A stretch of DNA of 52,589 nucleotides from Chrysophaeum taylorii (lineage: Eukaryota > Sar > Pelagophyceae > Pelagomonadales > Pelagomonadaceae): contig JAQMWT010000583.1 in NCBI GenBank assembly GCA_029834535.1, positions 1-52,589 on the forward strand, in the 5' to 3' direction. The notes under the pieces are model-generated. The model saw nothing but the letters and a program-made list of their open reading frames with translations, was not told the origin of the DNA and searched no databases. Numbering within the stretch: the stretch's first letter is position 1; each line of letters begins with the position of its first letter. Both the position numbers and the translations under genes were made by a program. Below, piece after piece: positions 38,094 through 47,879 of this stretch.

Positions 38094-39488
38094 ATGCTGA
38101 CCACACAGGCGCTGGTCGCCGCCTTGAGCAGTCGTGGCTGGGAGGTTCTTGTAGGACGACTGCAATGGAGCGAGATGGGGATCATTTCGAACCCCCAAGG
38201 CGCTTATGGAGTGTACCGTTTCGACCAACCTGAAAGATTTCCGGCGGACGGCGACAGTTTTTGCGACTGCATAGAATCCAACAACGTGTCGATATCGGAA
38301 GCGTGCCAAGCGCTCGGCCCAAACATAAATTTCAGCGGCTTTAGCCCCGAGACGGTATGCGGCGGCTCTTTTGTTCTGGGTCCGTCTGACGCCGTCGTTT
38401 GGATTGGCGAGGATCCGCCGCCGGCGAGGTACTTTGGCCTGCAAACAAACGTCAACGCGCGCTTCGACGTCGACGGAGATCGCGGTCTCGGTATCTGGTA
38501 CCCAGAGATGGCGCCCGGGGACGCGCTCAACGACCTCACGCTGCCCGCTCGGGCGCGAGTTGTGGCGAGCACCGCAGACGCGACGACCGCGGCTCTCGCG
38601 CGCGAAATCGCCAACGCTACGATCGAGATTTTGGACTCGACGACCATCCGGTTCTGGAACAAGAGCACATCCCTAAATGACCAACGGTTTTGGGCGGCGC
38701 CGCCCGACGCGCTCAAGATGATCGCGCGATTCTCCTCGGCGGCTAATAGCTCTCGCGCCGACGAGTACCTCTCCAAGTCCCAAGGCGTCGCGCTTTTGCT
38801 TCGCTCGCCCCCAAACACGCCCTTCGACCCCCTGCCACCGCCACCGCTGAGACCGCGCGCGTCGACAGCCCTGCCGTCGAGCAATCTGACTGCGCTCGTC
38901 GAGGGCATCGTCGACGCAGTACCGTACGACCTCGCGCTCGCCCTGAACATGACACCTGGCAACATTGACGACCCCATGCCATTTCTTAACTACACTCTCC
39001 AACAAGGAGCGTCGTCTCACTACAAGACGCGCGATTGCTGGTACGCGGCGGCCGGCGCAACCGCGCACGAAACGGTCGTCCCTTTTGGCGACCTCGTCGT
39101 CGTCGTCGGACTTGCCGCGACAACCGGCCTCAACGTCTCGACCTACGACAACGTCGCGCTGTCGGCCGAGAACTACACGTGCTTCGCCACACAATCCAGA
39201 GCGGCGTGCACTCCAACGCACGACTATGTCACCGCGGCCGGCTCGACCGCCCTGTTTGACGGAGCCGACGCCCAACTATTCGCCGTTGCGTGGGCGCGAA
39301 ATTGCTCTCAAACTCCCTGGGCCGCGCTTCCGCAAGCATGCATCGACGTTTCTACCGCCGTCGTCCCATCGAACGCCAACGTTTCCATTATCTATCGCGC
39401 CTACTTGAACCCTGCAACCAAAGTAGGCCCTGCAGACGCCGACATGCACCCTGTTCCCACTGTCCTGGCCTTCGCGAGCCGTCACTAA
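38094..39488 (+). CDS. Unknown Cys-containing, heavily N-glycosylatable protein
   Basis: From the ATG at 38094 (family-independent choice: a purine, A, is not at -3 but coding signal begins here) the product is 464 residues. It has about 11 N-x-S/T sequons and paired Cys residues (DSFCDCIES, ETVCGG, RDCWYAAAG, TCFATQSRAAC, CSQTP, QACID), so it looks extracellular or lumenal. A classic signal peptide is not obvious at this start. An upstream in-frame ATG at 37992 adds 34 basic residues. A Pro-rich linker lies at about residues 242-258. No family was recognised. It lies just after the Helitron remnant, whose tandem repeat (caatcacccgaaga) may supply part of its promoter. A TAA is followed by taaaaa. 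Confidence 0.65.
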   Translation: MLTTQALVAALSSRGWEVLVGRLQWSEMGIISNPQGAYGVYRFDQPERFPADGDSFCDCIESNNVSISEACQALGPNINFSGFSPETVCGGSFVLGPSDAVVWIGEDPPPARYFGLQTNVNARFDVDGDRGLGIWYPEMAPGDALNDLTLPARARVVASTADATTAALAREIANATIEILDSTTIRFWNKSTSLNDQRFWAAPPDALKMIARFSSAANSSRADEYLSKSQGVALLLRSPPNTPFDPLPPPPLRPRASTALPSSNLTALVEGIVDAVPYDLALALNMTPGNIDDPMPFLNYTLQQGASSHYKTRDCWYAAAGATAHETVVPFGDLVVVVGLAATTGLNVSTYDNVALSAENYTCFATQSRAACTPTHDYVTAAGSTALFDGADAQLFAVAWARNCSQTPWAALPQACIDVSTAVVPSNANVSIIYRAYLNPATKVGPADADMHPVPTVLAFASRH

Positions 39489-40898
39489 TAAAAAGAGTTG
39501 GGCGCCAGGTTGGTTCGCAGGCTTCTTTTTTGTTTTTCTGGACGAGCTCCTGATACATTTTATCAGAGACGTATTAACTTTTGCGTGCGCCGCCGCCGCC
39601 GCCGCCGCCGCCGCAGTATATGAGATTTAATTGGACCTCATCCTCTTGCAGGATGATGCAGCTGGGTCTCGAGCGCGGCCCAAGCGCGACGACGATCTCA
39701 GGTCAGTCGTAGCCACGCTCGACGCGAGCCTATTCACAGATTCTCGCAATCGTGACCTCGCTACTACTGATATCAGACGTCGGTGCGGCTAATAAGTAAA
39801 CCACCCCCGCGGTGCCACCGACATCGCCCGACACTACCGACCGACAACAAATGCCCTCAACAACATTCCCGTCGAAGTGCGTTCGGTGGGGTGGTATGAA
39901 TACCCAGGATTCAAGGATCTCGTGGCACGAATGGCAATGGCATCTCAAGTAGCCGTCGCACTCGGGCTGGACGGCGCTTGGTGGCCTCCAGGATTTCGCA
40001 GGATAATACGCTCTATTTGGCGAATAAAACTGCGCAGTGATTTACGCCACGCTCGGACCCGCCCGTCCGTCTTGGTGTTGGGTCCTCCAGCGGCGCTGGT
40101 GGCGACCGCGTCGTGACCCAGCAGGATGGCGCACTCTTCATCGCTGCTGCTGGCTTGTGGAACCTCAACTGGAGATTTTAAAAAGTCGACGACTGACTGC
40201 TAAGAGGTGGCGATCGGGAGCACGGAAAATCCAATTGGAGTTTCCTCCCTCAATTGTCGTCGCGACAACGGTTTGGGATCCAGTCGGCGAACCGGATTGT
40301 GGTCGTCGCGTCGCGCTCGGGACCGTTGTCGTCATTGAGTAGGGGCGGCATCGGCGCGTTCTCCCTATCTCGCAACGCTATACGGGTCCTGATGCTAGCG
40401 CCACCAGATGCCAACGCACCTGTCACGTCCGCCTAACCAATGCTTTCGTGCATCAACGTCGGAGCTCGGATACCTCGGTCTGTCGGTGGCGTGCTTGCCC
40501 CGGCGCCACTGACTGCAAAAGTGGCCCCATGCGTTGCGTCCCGAACTGCTGCATGCTTGAAGATGCCCACGAGTTCCGCGTTAGGATCGACAACGCGTGA
40601 CGTACGCCACACCCTCCGACTAGAGTTGTCCTCCAGCGCAGTGTTTTGTCTCTCTCGAGATAGAGACGCCCGCGTCGTTCGGGATGGACGAGCTGCGAGT
40701 TGAGCCGCTCGTCTCGTCGACGGGGAACATGCGGTACGCCCCAAACAAAGGAAGGGGACGCCACCACCTCCCAAACGACGAAACTCGGGTGCCTCGTCGT
40801 TTGTCCGCCAGCCCCCGTCCTCGACCACGTCGTGGAGCATCATCGGGAGTCAGTCCCTCCTTCGATATCACCTTCTGGGGCCTGGTCGGGGCATAATT
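39489..40898. other. About 1.4 kb without a supported gene
   Basis: Overlapping frames on both strands have no recognisable domain. A (GCC)n tract lies at 39582-39614. At about 40178-40206 gtcgacgactgactgctaagagg is a diverged piece of the non-LTR 3' end. Confidence 0.5.
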
Positions 40899-41276
40899 TT
40901 AACATAGGTAAACCGCGTAGGCGACGACGACGCAGAATATGCTGTCGTTGACAAAGGTGTCGCTCGCGTAGGTGTCGGTGGTGGGCTCCCAGAAGGTGCG
41001 GCAGCCCATGCGGACACCCTCGCCGCGCTGCTCACCGATGACGACCTGGACCATGTACTTGTACCTCGGGAGCTGAAGGTGCTTGAGGCGCTCTCTAACA
41101 GTGTCCGCGATGGCCTTGGTTTGTTGCTGGACCGTGTCGCCCTGGTACACCTGGCCGGCGAGCTCCTCCTCGAGGACCGATCGAATGATATCCTTCATTG
41201 CGCTCGCCGAGGCCCGCTGCGTGTAGGCGGGCCGCAGGACATCGGGGGACTGGTTGGGAATGGCGTTGGCGGCCAT
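40899..41276 (-). CDS. Tctex1/Tctex2-type dynein light chain
   Basis: This is a dimeric light chain that binds the dynein intermediate chains; this subgroup works in flagellar axonemes and intraflagellar transport dynein. The ATG at 41276 gives 125 residues, the usual length for the DYNLT2/DYNLT2B group. The frame is open further upstream, but the extra 39 codons are Arg-rich and not part of the family. Seen: a disordered N-terminus ending PNQSPDVLRPAY, helices VLEEELAGQVYQGD and TKAIADTVRERLKHL, then the strands YKYMVQVVIGEQRGEGVRMG, RTFWEPTTDTYA and FVNDSIFCVVVAYAVYL. These match the family throughout. The divergent plastid-protein gene starts 187 bp away. Confidence 0.94.
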   Translation of the reverse strand: MAANAIPNQSPDVLRPAYTQRASASAMKDIIRSVLEEELAGQVYQGDTVQQQTKAIADTVRERLKHLQLPRYKYMVQVVIGEQRGEGVRMGCRTFWEPTTDTYASDTFVNDSIFCVVVAYAVYLC

Positions 41277-41462
41277 CGAAACGACGCGAACCCTCCTCAG
41301 TCGTGTCGCGACGACGACACGAGCCCTTATTTTTCTTTTTATTGGTAAGGAAAACAAACAACAACCCCCCCACACACCTTCCAAAACCCTCAAGATCTTG
41401 CGACCTTTTTAATTACAACAACTAACAAAACAAACCCTTGGTTTGAAGTAGTAGTGCGCACG
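41277..41462. promoter_or_regulatory. 186-bp divergent intergenic region
   Basis: It separates the Tctex light chain gene and the plastid-protein gene and must hold both 5' ends. No certain motif was identified. Confidence 0.4.
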
Positions 41463-42902
41463 ATGTTAGTGGTGTTGGGGATGGCGATGATGATGATGAT
41501 GTGTGGGACGGGATTTGTGCCCGTGGCGCAGCGCTTGGGTGTGGTCGTGGCTCGGCGTGCGACGGTACCCGATGTAGACGAGAACGAGGTGCGGCTCGGG
41601 GAACTGATCTTCTCGACCCGCGACCCCCGCATGGAGGTGGCGACGGCCCCAGAACTTTATGGGGATGAGTTTTGCGCCTTCGTGAATGCCAAGGCCGAAA
41701 AGTCGGACGACATCGAGGAGCGGGTGGCGCTCAAGTCCCTGGTCGACATGATCACGCAAACCCGCAAGGCGATCGAAGAGAAGTTGAAGGAAGAAGAGCT
41801 AGAAGCGGCGGCGCAGGAGGAGATGATGAGCGAGATGAGCAGCGAGGTAGCGCCTTTGCCCAAGGCGACCACGACCGCCGAAGTGCTCGCGGCGGCGAAC
41901 AACGCCGTTGGGGGGTCCCGCGTCGAGGCCGTCGAGCCGAGCGCGCCCGTCGCCGTCGAGGCGGGCCTGTCGGGCGATGCGCTGCGAACGTACGACGCTC
42001 TTCTCGGGCGACTCCTCGCCGCGGACGCGGCAGGCGCCCTCGGCACCGAGGTCGAGGCGTCGTTCGAGCAGTGCGACTACGCCCTCCTGACGCTCGCCGC
42101 GTCGCGGCGCGACCGAGCCGAGGACCCGTCGCCTTTGGCGCGCGTGATCGAGGCGGTGAACGCGCTCTCGGCCGAGCGCCTCGAGAGTGCCGCGCAGCGC
42201 CTACAGAGCGTGCTGCGGGCCGGCGGGCCCAAGGAGATGATGCAGAAGATTGTCGAGCTCTCGGCGCGCGGCGCGATCGACACGCCCATGATCGAGCTCC
42301 TCGAAGCGAACCGCCAGCAGGCGGAGGCCGCCGGGCCGGCGGGCGAGCAAGCTGCCGACCTGATGCGCCGCCTCGCCGACAAGTGTCGGCAGGAACTCGA
42401 CCGCCGGGTCGGGGAAAAAGACCCCGAAAAACGGCTCTTGCGCGCCTTGTTGCGCTGCGGCGATGACCTCGAAGCGCGCGACAGGCTCTTGCGACGCGCC
42501 TTCGAACCCCGAGAGGAAATCGAGCTAAGCTTCGACGGGCGCAAGACCGAGGGCGGACCCGACGTCGAGCCCCCAAAGTTCATCGCCGCCTGCTCCAAGC
42601 TCATCGCCGAGTTCGGCAACGTCGACGACGGCACCGGAAAACCCCTCGCCGACTCCATCAGAGCCCTCGCGGAACAGGCCGAGGCCGTCGCGATCGAGTT
42701 GTACGGCGAGACGAACACGCCGCGCGACCAGCAAGACCGCATGTGGAAGGAGGGCACTACATCCGTCTTCGACCTCGAGGCTGCCGAGTTCGCGGCCGAG
42801 TCCAAGGGGGAGCGAATGCCCTGGCAGAACGACCAGTATGACGACATGCTCCCCCCGGGCTTCGACCACGAGACCGGCGTCAAGCGCATCGGCGGATCTT
42901 AG
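41463..42902 (+). CDS. Plastid-targeted protein, unknown function
   Basis: The ATG at 41463 gives 479 residues. The N-terminus MLVVLGMAMMMMMCGTG is a short signal peptide, followed by FVPVAQRLGVVVARRA. The Gly-Phe junction with a basic, acid-poor transit part is the heterokont/haptophyte bipartite plastid signal. The mature part is acidic and alpha-helical, with a helical repeat region (residues about 90-130 and 165-330) and a second block after about 335. The layout resembles uncharacterised chloroplast proteins of plants such as the At4g37920 group, but I am not sure of homology. No enzyme motif was seen. A stroma location is inferred. Confidence 0.78.
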   Translation: MLVVLGMAMMMMMCGTGFVPVAQRLGVVVARRATVPDVDENEVRLGELIFSTRDPRMEVATAPELYGDEFCAFVNAKAEKSDDIEERVALKSLVDMITQTRKAIEEKLKEEELEAAAQEEMMSEMSSEVAPLPKATTTAEVLAAANNAVGGSRVEAVEPSAPVAVEAGLSGDALRTYDALLGRLLAADAAGALGTEVEASFEQCDYALLTLAASRRDRAEDPSPLARVIEAVNALSAERLESAAQRLQSVLRAGGPKEMMQKIVELSARGAIDTPMIELLEANRQQAEAAGPAGEQAADLMRRLADKCRQELDRRVGEKDPEKRLLRALLRCGDDLEARDRLLRRAFEPREEIELSFDGRKTEGGPDVEPPKFIAACSKLIAEFGNVDDGTGKPLADSIRALAEQAEAVAIELYGETNTPRDQQDRMWKEGTTSVFDLEAAEFAAESKGERMPWQNDQYDDMLPPGFDHETGVKRIGGS

Positions 42903-42975
42903 AAGGCACCCCGCATCACAACTAAAAGAACTCTTATCTCTCCCTCCGTCTAGTTATTGTTATTGTATTTATTTA

Positions 42976-44250
42976 TTATTTTTTCGCTAATCTGATCTCG
43001 TGCCGCGACCGCCGTCTTTTCCCGCCGCGGCCGCCACCTCGCGGAGGGGAGGCGGCCGGCTCCTCGGCGGCCGGCTCCTCGGCGTCGATCGCGAGGAGGC
43101 CCGCCTCAACATCGTCGCCGTCCTTCTCCTCTTCTCCTTCTTCGAGGTCGGGCTTTTTGGCGTAGAGGAGGCAGCAGCAGCAGCAGCGGCGGCGGCGCGA
43201 GAAGACGGGAGGCGCGGAGGGAAGCGGCGGCCAAAAAAAAAAAGAAGAAACTCCCGAAAGGCGAACGAGGGCTGGGTCAGCCTGGTGCCAGACGCGGTCG
43301 AGGAGGGCGGCGGTCTGGGGGTCGTAACGCTCGAGTTCGCGGCGATTGTAGGGCTCCCACTTGTTGTACGCCTCCGAGTCCTCGTCCCCGAGGAAGGCCG
43401 TCGAGAGTTCGGCGAAGAATTCGGCCGCGTTCGTGCAGGCGTAGTGACGGGCGCGATCCTCGCCACCCTCGCGATTCTTTACGCGGACGCAGTCGTAGAG
43501 GCGGTCGCGCATCGCGGCCTCGTATCGTTCCCTAATCTCGACGTTGTCGTGGCCTCCGACGAGAAGCTTGTCGTGCGTCGCGTGCGCGAGTTCGTGGATC
43601 AAAACGCCGCCCGCGCCCCAGAGGTGCCGGTCGCGGCAGTAGTCGTCGAGGCGGTAGATGTGCACGCACCCGGCGAGGGATGCGGAAAAGCCGTTCGCCC
43701 GCAGCCACGCGCTACCTTTCGCGGGATGATAGCACGAGTCCCGGAATCGACCCGACTCGAGGTGAACGACAATCCTCTGCCGCCGCAGCGCCCTCGATAT
43801 GCGCCGGGGCAGCCTCGAAGCTGCGGCCTCGCAGTCCCGCCGGAGCACCTCGAGGCGGTCGTCGTTTTCGCACCGCGCGTCGACGTCCACCTCGTATCCG
43901 CCGAATCGACGTCGCCGGTACGTCGAGCGCGCCGGGGCTTCTTCAAACGGCTCGACGCGCGAGGTGCCGTCGGACCGCACGAGGTGCCGCCCAACGACTT
44001 TCGGTCGGTAGTAGACGCGATTCCCGAGGGAAAAGGCGTGGCCGACATAGGTCGATTCCTCGTGTTTCGCATAGGGGGCCACGACGCGCTCGTGCCGCAA
44101 CGATCCGTCTTCCGCGACCCACCGCACTACCAGAGGATGCGCAGTGTCGTTGACGAACTCGCAGGTCACGGCGCCGCCGCCCGCCTCGCTCGCGAGCAAG
44201 GACGTGCTTACGTCGGCGGCACTAGTAGCAGCACCAAGACGATCATTCAT
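42976..44250 (-). CDS. VHL beta-like domain fused to HExxH zinc metallopeptidase
   Basis: The product is 424 residues from the ATG at 44250. Residues about 28-78 read like the beta domain of von Hippel-Lindau protein (CEFVNDTAHPLVVRW, then APYAKHEESTYVGHAF). Residues about 130-330 are a zincin: GVLIHELAHATHD with His219, Glu220 and His223, and a downstream ACTNAAEFFAELSTAF whose Glu277 or Glu281 would be the third zinc ligand, the pattern of gluzincins with an E-x-F-x-E helix. Substrate unknown. After residue 335 the tail is low-complexity (Arg-Cys5 from a CAG tract, acidic stretch, Gly/Arg-rich end), perhaps a repeat expansion. No signal peptide. The fusion suggests a peptidase directed by a protein-binding domain. 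Confidence 0.78.
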   Translation of the reverse strand: MNDRLGAATSAADVSTSLLASEAGGGAVTCEFVNDTAHPLVVRWVAEDGSLRHERVVAPYAKHEESTYVGHAFSLGNRVYYRPKVVGRHLVRSDGTSRVEPFEEAPARSTYRRRRFGGYEVDVDARCENDDRLEVLRRDCEAAASRLPRRISRALRRQRIVVHLESGRFRDSCYHPAKGSAWLRANGFSASLAGCVHIYRLDDYCRDRHLWGAGGVLIHELAHATHDKLLVGGHDNVEIRERYEAAMRDRLYDCVRVKNREGGEDRARHYACTNAAEFFAELSTAFLGDEDSEAYNKWEPYNRRELERYDPQTAALLDRVWHQADPALVRLSGVSSFFFWPPLPSAPPVFSRRRRCCCCCLLYAKKPDLEEGEEEKDGDDVEAGLLAIDAEEPAAEEPAASPPRGGGRGGKRRRSRHEIRLAKK

Positions 44251-44454
44251 CTATCTGGTGTGTATTCTTTTTTGCCGTGCCGTTAAAATAACGGGAACGA
44301 TGACGACGTTGACCGTTTTTTCGTTTCGCCCCAGAATAATATTTTTTTTTTTTTGGAGTAGAATCATTTCTTTTTTCGGCCACAGCTGCTTGGCTCGGCG
44401 TGTCTGTCTGTCTGTCTGTCGGCGACAAGAAATCTTCTTCTTCACTTTGGAGGG

Positions 44455-45375
44455 ATGGACCACGAAATGAAGCGCCGACAAGATCCTACCGCGTGGACGG
44501 CCCAAGGCGTTCGCGAAAACCCGACCGAGGCCTTCGAGTGCCTCAACGTCGAGCGCACGCAGCAGCTGACGCTGCCCGAGATCGTCGTCGTCCCCGAAGA
44601 CCGCGCCGCGGCCTTGGCACTCCTCGGCAAGCTCGGCGTCCCCCAGAACCTCACGCTCCAGCGGCCCGAGTTCTGCGACGTCGTCCGCGACAAGCAAGTC
44701 TTCTCGGACGAGGCTGTCTCGATTCTCGTACGCCTCTGTTCGCTGCGGTCGGAGGGCGACGAGGCCGAGGAAAAAAGCCCCGAATGCCACGAAGCCGCCG
44801 TCCTCACCACCATATCACTCTACCGCGCCGCGCGCCTCCAGTGGCGCAACGAGTACTTCGGCCGTCTCAAAGGCGGACCCCCCGGCACCCCCTGCGAGCT
44901 CGTCTGCGAGCTCGTCGCGGTCGACTTCACGCTCGTCGACTCGGCGTGGTACGACGCCCTCAACATCCTGGGCCCCGTCTCCGCCAGCGTCTTTTGCGTC
45001 GCCTACGATGCCGACTCGCACGCCGAACTCGCACGCACCACCTCGCTCACGGCCGACCTCGCCGCCGCCTGGCCGCCGTTGAATATTGGCCTCGACCCAC
45101 CTTCCGGCATCCTCTTCGCCGTCTACGCCCTCGCCAAGAATGTCAACATATTTATCGGAAAAACCAAGCCCGTCAAGGTCTCCGAACTCAAGGCCGACTC
45201 CTCACCGACCGGGCCCGTCGTTGCCGTTGGCCCCCTCAACCTCCGAGGCCCCGACAACACCACCGCCGGCCGCCTCTTCGGGACGCAAAAGTGGATCCGC
45301 GACCCCGACCTCGGTCACCACCCGCGCGCTGCGCCTTTCTTCCCGGACACCTGCCTCGCTGGATCCTGCATCTAA
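44455..45375 (+). CDS. Unknown protein, 306 residues
   Basis: A single open frame begins at the ATG at 44455 and has strong GC3 coding bias. The N-terminal third is helical and charged (ECLNVERTQQLTLPEIVVV). The middle has CELVCELVAVDFTLVDSAWY, and a beta-rich stretch around residues 180-240 contains FAVYALAKNVNIFIGKTKPV. Three Cys lie close to both ends of the middle block, and the C-terminus is PFFPDTCLAGSCI. There is no signal peptide or membrane segment. I do not recognise the family. It is divergent from the metallopeptidase gene with about 205 bp between starts, which includes (TGTC)n and a poly-T run. Confidence 0.7.
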   Translation: MDHEMKRRQDPTAWTAQGVRENPTEAFECLNVERTQQLTLPEIVVVPEDRAAALALLGKLGVPQNLTLQRPEFCDVVRDKQVFSDEAVSILVRLCSLRSEGDEAEEKSPECHEAAVLTTISLYRAARLQWRNEYFGRLKGGPPGTPCELVCELVAVDFTLVDSAWYDALNILGPVSASVFCVAYDADSHAELARTTSLTADLAAAWPPLNIGLDPPSGILFAVYALAKNVNIFIGKTKPVKVSELKADSSPTGPVVAVGPLNLRGPDNTTAGRLFGTQKWIRDPDLGHHPRAAPFFPDTCLAGSCI

Positions 45376-46177
45376 CTTTCTCTCAAGTGAAGAAGTTGAT
45401 ATCATCCTCGGTCGCCGCCGCCACCACCACCTATCGAAATGTGCATGCTGCCGATCGCCTCACGCGATGGAATTGTGTTTCTTTGGTTGGCTCCTGTAAT
45501 AAACCTGCACTTTCTTCCTTCAGCGACGATGTGCCGGCGCTGGCGGCGGCGGCGGCGCCGAGAGCATTTCGCTGGCCGCTACTCGGAAGCCTGGTCTGAC
45601 TGACGATAATAAGTGTTATAATTGCCATCTTTTCTTCATCCCCATTTTTAAAATTTTAGGCGCCGCGCCATTCATTTTGCCGGTGGCGGTGGTGGTGACG
45701 GGACAAACTCCTTTCGTGGTGGTGGCGTGCTAGGTGGCGACGATCCTGAGAACCATTGGCGACCGAGCGAGCGACAACAACAACTTCAATGTATGCGCGC
45801 TTTTCGCTCATCGTAATAATAATAATAACTTTAATTATTTTGTATTATCGTCGGGTCTGCGAGCGTCCGTTGGAATCGAGGTTATCGATCATGCCCCTTC
45901 GGCCAAAACCGCAACGCGTTCTAAAGTTTCGGCCTCTTGTGTTGCCATTACCTTGACGATAACGACACTCAAGAAGCAATCTCCTTCCACGGGCGATCCG
46001 ATCCGATCCGATCCGATCCTCAAGTCAAGGGTAACTCAAGGACGGCTACCGGAACTTCCCCCCCCCTCCCCAAATGCCGTTCACCTTTGGCCTCCAACAA
46101 TGGCCACACCATCTTAGAATTTCGCCCGCGGCATCGAGCGCTTCCAGCTGGGAAGTCAGTCACATAAGTAGATTGAG
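45376..46177. other. Intergenic region with simple repeats
   Basis: It holds gtaataaacc (possible 3' processing signal at about 45497), (AAT)n near 45814-45830 and (GATCC)n at 45998-46019. No gene is supported. Confidence 0.55.
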
Positions 46178-46432
46178 TCAGGTGCAGCATCTGCGACACC
46201 CCGAAGCACTGCAGGGTGCGGTTGGGTAGCACGGTTGCTCTTCTTCTTCCTCGCCGTTCCCGAAGCGCATGCGCCACGCAACTTTCTCGTCGCCGACCAC
46301 CGTGGCCACGTCGTTAAGGGCAGCGCGCACGTCGTACCGCGGCGGTAGGGCCTCCGACATGGCGATCAGAGCATGGAGGCGCACGTACGTCGATTCCTCG
46401 CTGTCCGTCTCGCTCGGCTCTGCATTCATCAT
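46178..46432 (-). CDS. Possible small acidic protein
   Basis: From the ATG at 46432 there are 84 codons: MMNAEPSETDSEESTYVRLH, then a helical ALIAMSEALPPRYDVRAALN, an acidic run of Glu and a Cys-rich end. It has coding-like composition in the first 60 codons but no known domain. It ends next to the left Helitron and may be the remnant of a longer gene. Confidence 0.3.
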   Translation of the reverse strand: MMNAEPSETDSEESTYVRLHALIAMSEALPPRYDVRAALNDVATVVGDEKVAWRMRFGNGEEEEEQPCYPTAPCSASGCRRCCT

Positions 46433-46509
46433 CCTTCCTGCTTCAGGACACTTGAGCTTTTGAGAAGCCAGCCGACGCAATATTATTGATCATTACCCTA
46501 TTTTTGACA

Positions 46510-47555
46510 TCCTAACTACTAATCGACAGATGTTTGTCTGTCTGTTTGTTTGTTTGTCTGTCTGTTTGTCCCTCGATTTAGGGTAAGGATCAGGTAGGCG
46601 CGAGAGTAAGGATCAGGTAGAAGCGAGAGCCAGACAGTGATCCTCCAAGCCGTCTACGGCGACCTCGCAGACTGTTTCCACGACCCGCGGCGGCTCTTTC
46701 AGCGCGCCATTCTCACGCCCCGTCGAAACGATGTTGTCGATGCTGACAACGCGCGCATGACCGCGGCCTTTTTTTCCCGAAGACGAGGCGTCGGAGTTCT
46801 TTTCGGCCGACTAGGTTGGGTCGGAAGCCGACGCCTCGCTCTTTACGGTCGAGTTTTGAACTCCCTGACAACCAACGGCATGCTGACTTTGATCGCGAGC
46901 TTAAAGTCTTCGCAACCTCGACCCGTCGCACGGCCACTGCAACGGTACCAGATACATGATCGATCGTGTCGTTGTCACCAAGGCTCCTCCAACCTGTATC
47001 CCGTAAGGCCCGCCGACGCCAAACGATCACCAAGAGCCAGGGCCAGACGCCCCGCGAGGTCGGCGTCCTCTTGGCGAAGCCCGTCTTCTGCCACGTCAAG
47101 CTCTACGTGGCTCTCTGTCGATCGGCAACCCCGAGGATATCCTCTTCTGAGTCGACGACTCCACCCTACCCCACACGTGCTGCGCAATACCGATAAGCCC
47201 CCTCCTGGCGTCTACACGCGCACTGTAGGTGAACTTCCTGGGACCAGGTGAACTTACTGGGGTTAGAGATTGGGATTAGGTGAACTTAGTGACCAGGTGA
47301 ACTTACTGAGACCAAGTGCGAACTTACTGGGGCTTTTAGAGCAAAGGGTTTTTAGAGTAAACTCACTCAAAGGTAGGCGGCGCGTGCGGATCGAAGCAGC
47401 TTTGATTGGCGGAGGCGAGAGCGACGAGCTCAAAGGAGTTGGTGTGAGCTAGGTGAACTTACTGACCAGGTGAACTTATATGAAACTTACTGGGAACCAG
47501 GTGAACTTACTGGGGTTAGAGATTGGGACTAGGTGAACTTACTGGCCTGCACTTG
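46510..47555 (+). mobile_element. Non-autonomous Helitron, left of channel gene
   Basis: It starts TCCTAACTAC after an A and ends GGCCTGCACTTG before a T, in line with Helitron 5'-TC starts and insertion between A and T; the 3' end is CTTG rather than the usual CTRR. It contains about 100 bp of 5' end with (TGTC/TGTT)n. An internal deletion junction follows, then about 600 bp of Pif1-type helicase C-terminus in broken frames (AVYGDLADCFHDPRRLF, RAILTPRRNDVVDADNARM, TITKSQGQTPREVGVL), then subterminal repeats. It shares its deletion junction with the copy at 50983-52528. Confidence 0.78.
47228..47548 (+). repeat. Helitron subterminal repeats
   Basis: Multiple copies of ggtgaacttactgg(g)accag, about 19-20 bp, are interspersed with ggttagagattggga. 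The same array flanks the other two Helitron copies (36931-37010, 50990-51330). Confidence 0.8.
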
Positions 47556-47879
47556 TATTCCTAATTCCTTCGAGGAGAGCAGTGCTGCTGACGTCAGCGG
47601 CGGGCTCTCCCCCCCAGCTCCGTTACCCTCGGCGCATCCACTCTACTTCCCTCCGGGCCAGCGCTCGGCGCGGCCATCATTTTTTTGTGCGACATCTTAT
47701 CGCGCCTCCTCCCCGCGGTCTCACTCAACTTGCTGTCCTTCGTTTCGAGACTACCAGGTCGGTATCAACAAAATTATTATTTCGTCCCATTTGGCAGCGC
47801 AGAAAGTGGCCCTCCCACATCAAGAGCCAGAGCGATAATACCGCTCAGAAGATGTTAGCCCGGAGCACACGAGGCCCTA

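Noticed and set aside
43000..44286. 428-codon plus-strand frame opposite the metallopeptidase
   Set aside because: It is antisense of a gene with clear HExxH and VHL-like motifs and has no recognisable domain.
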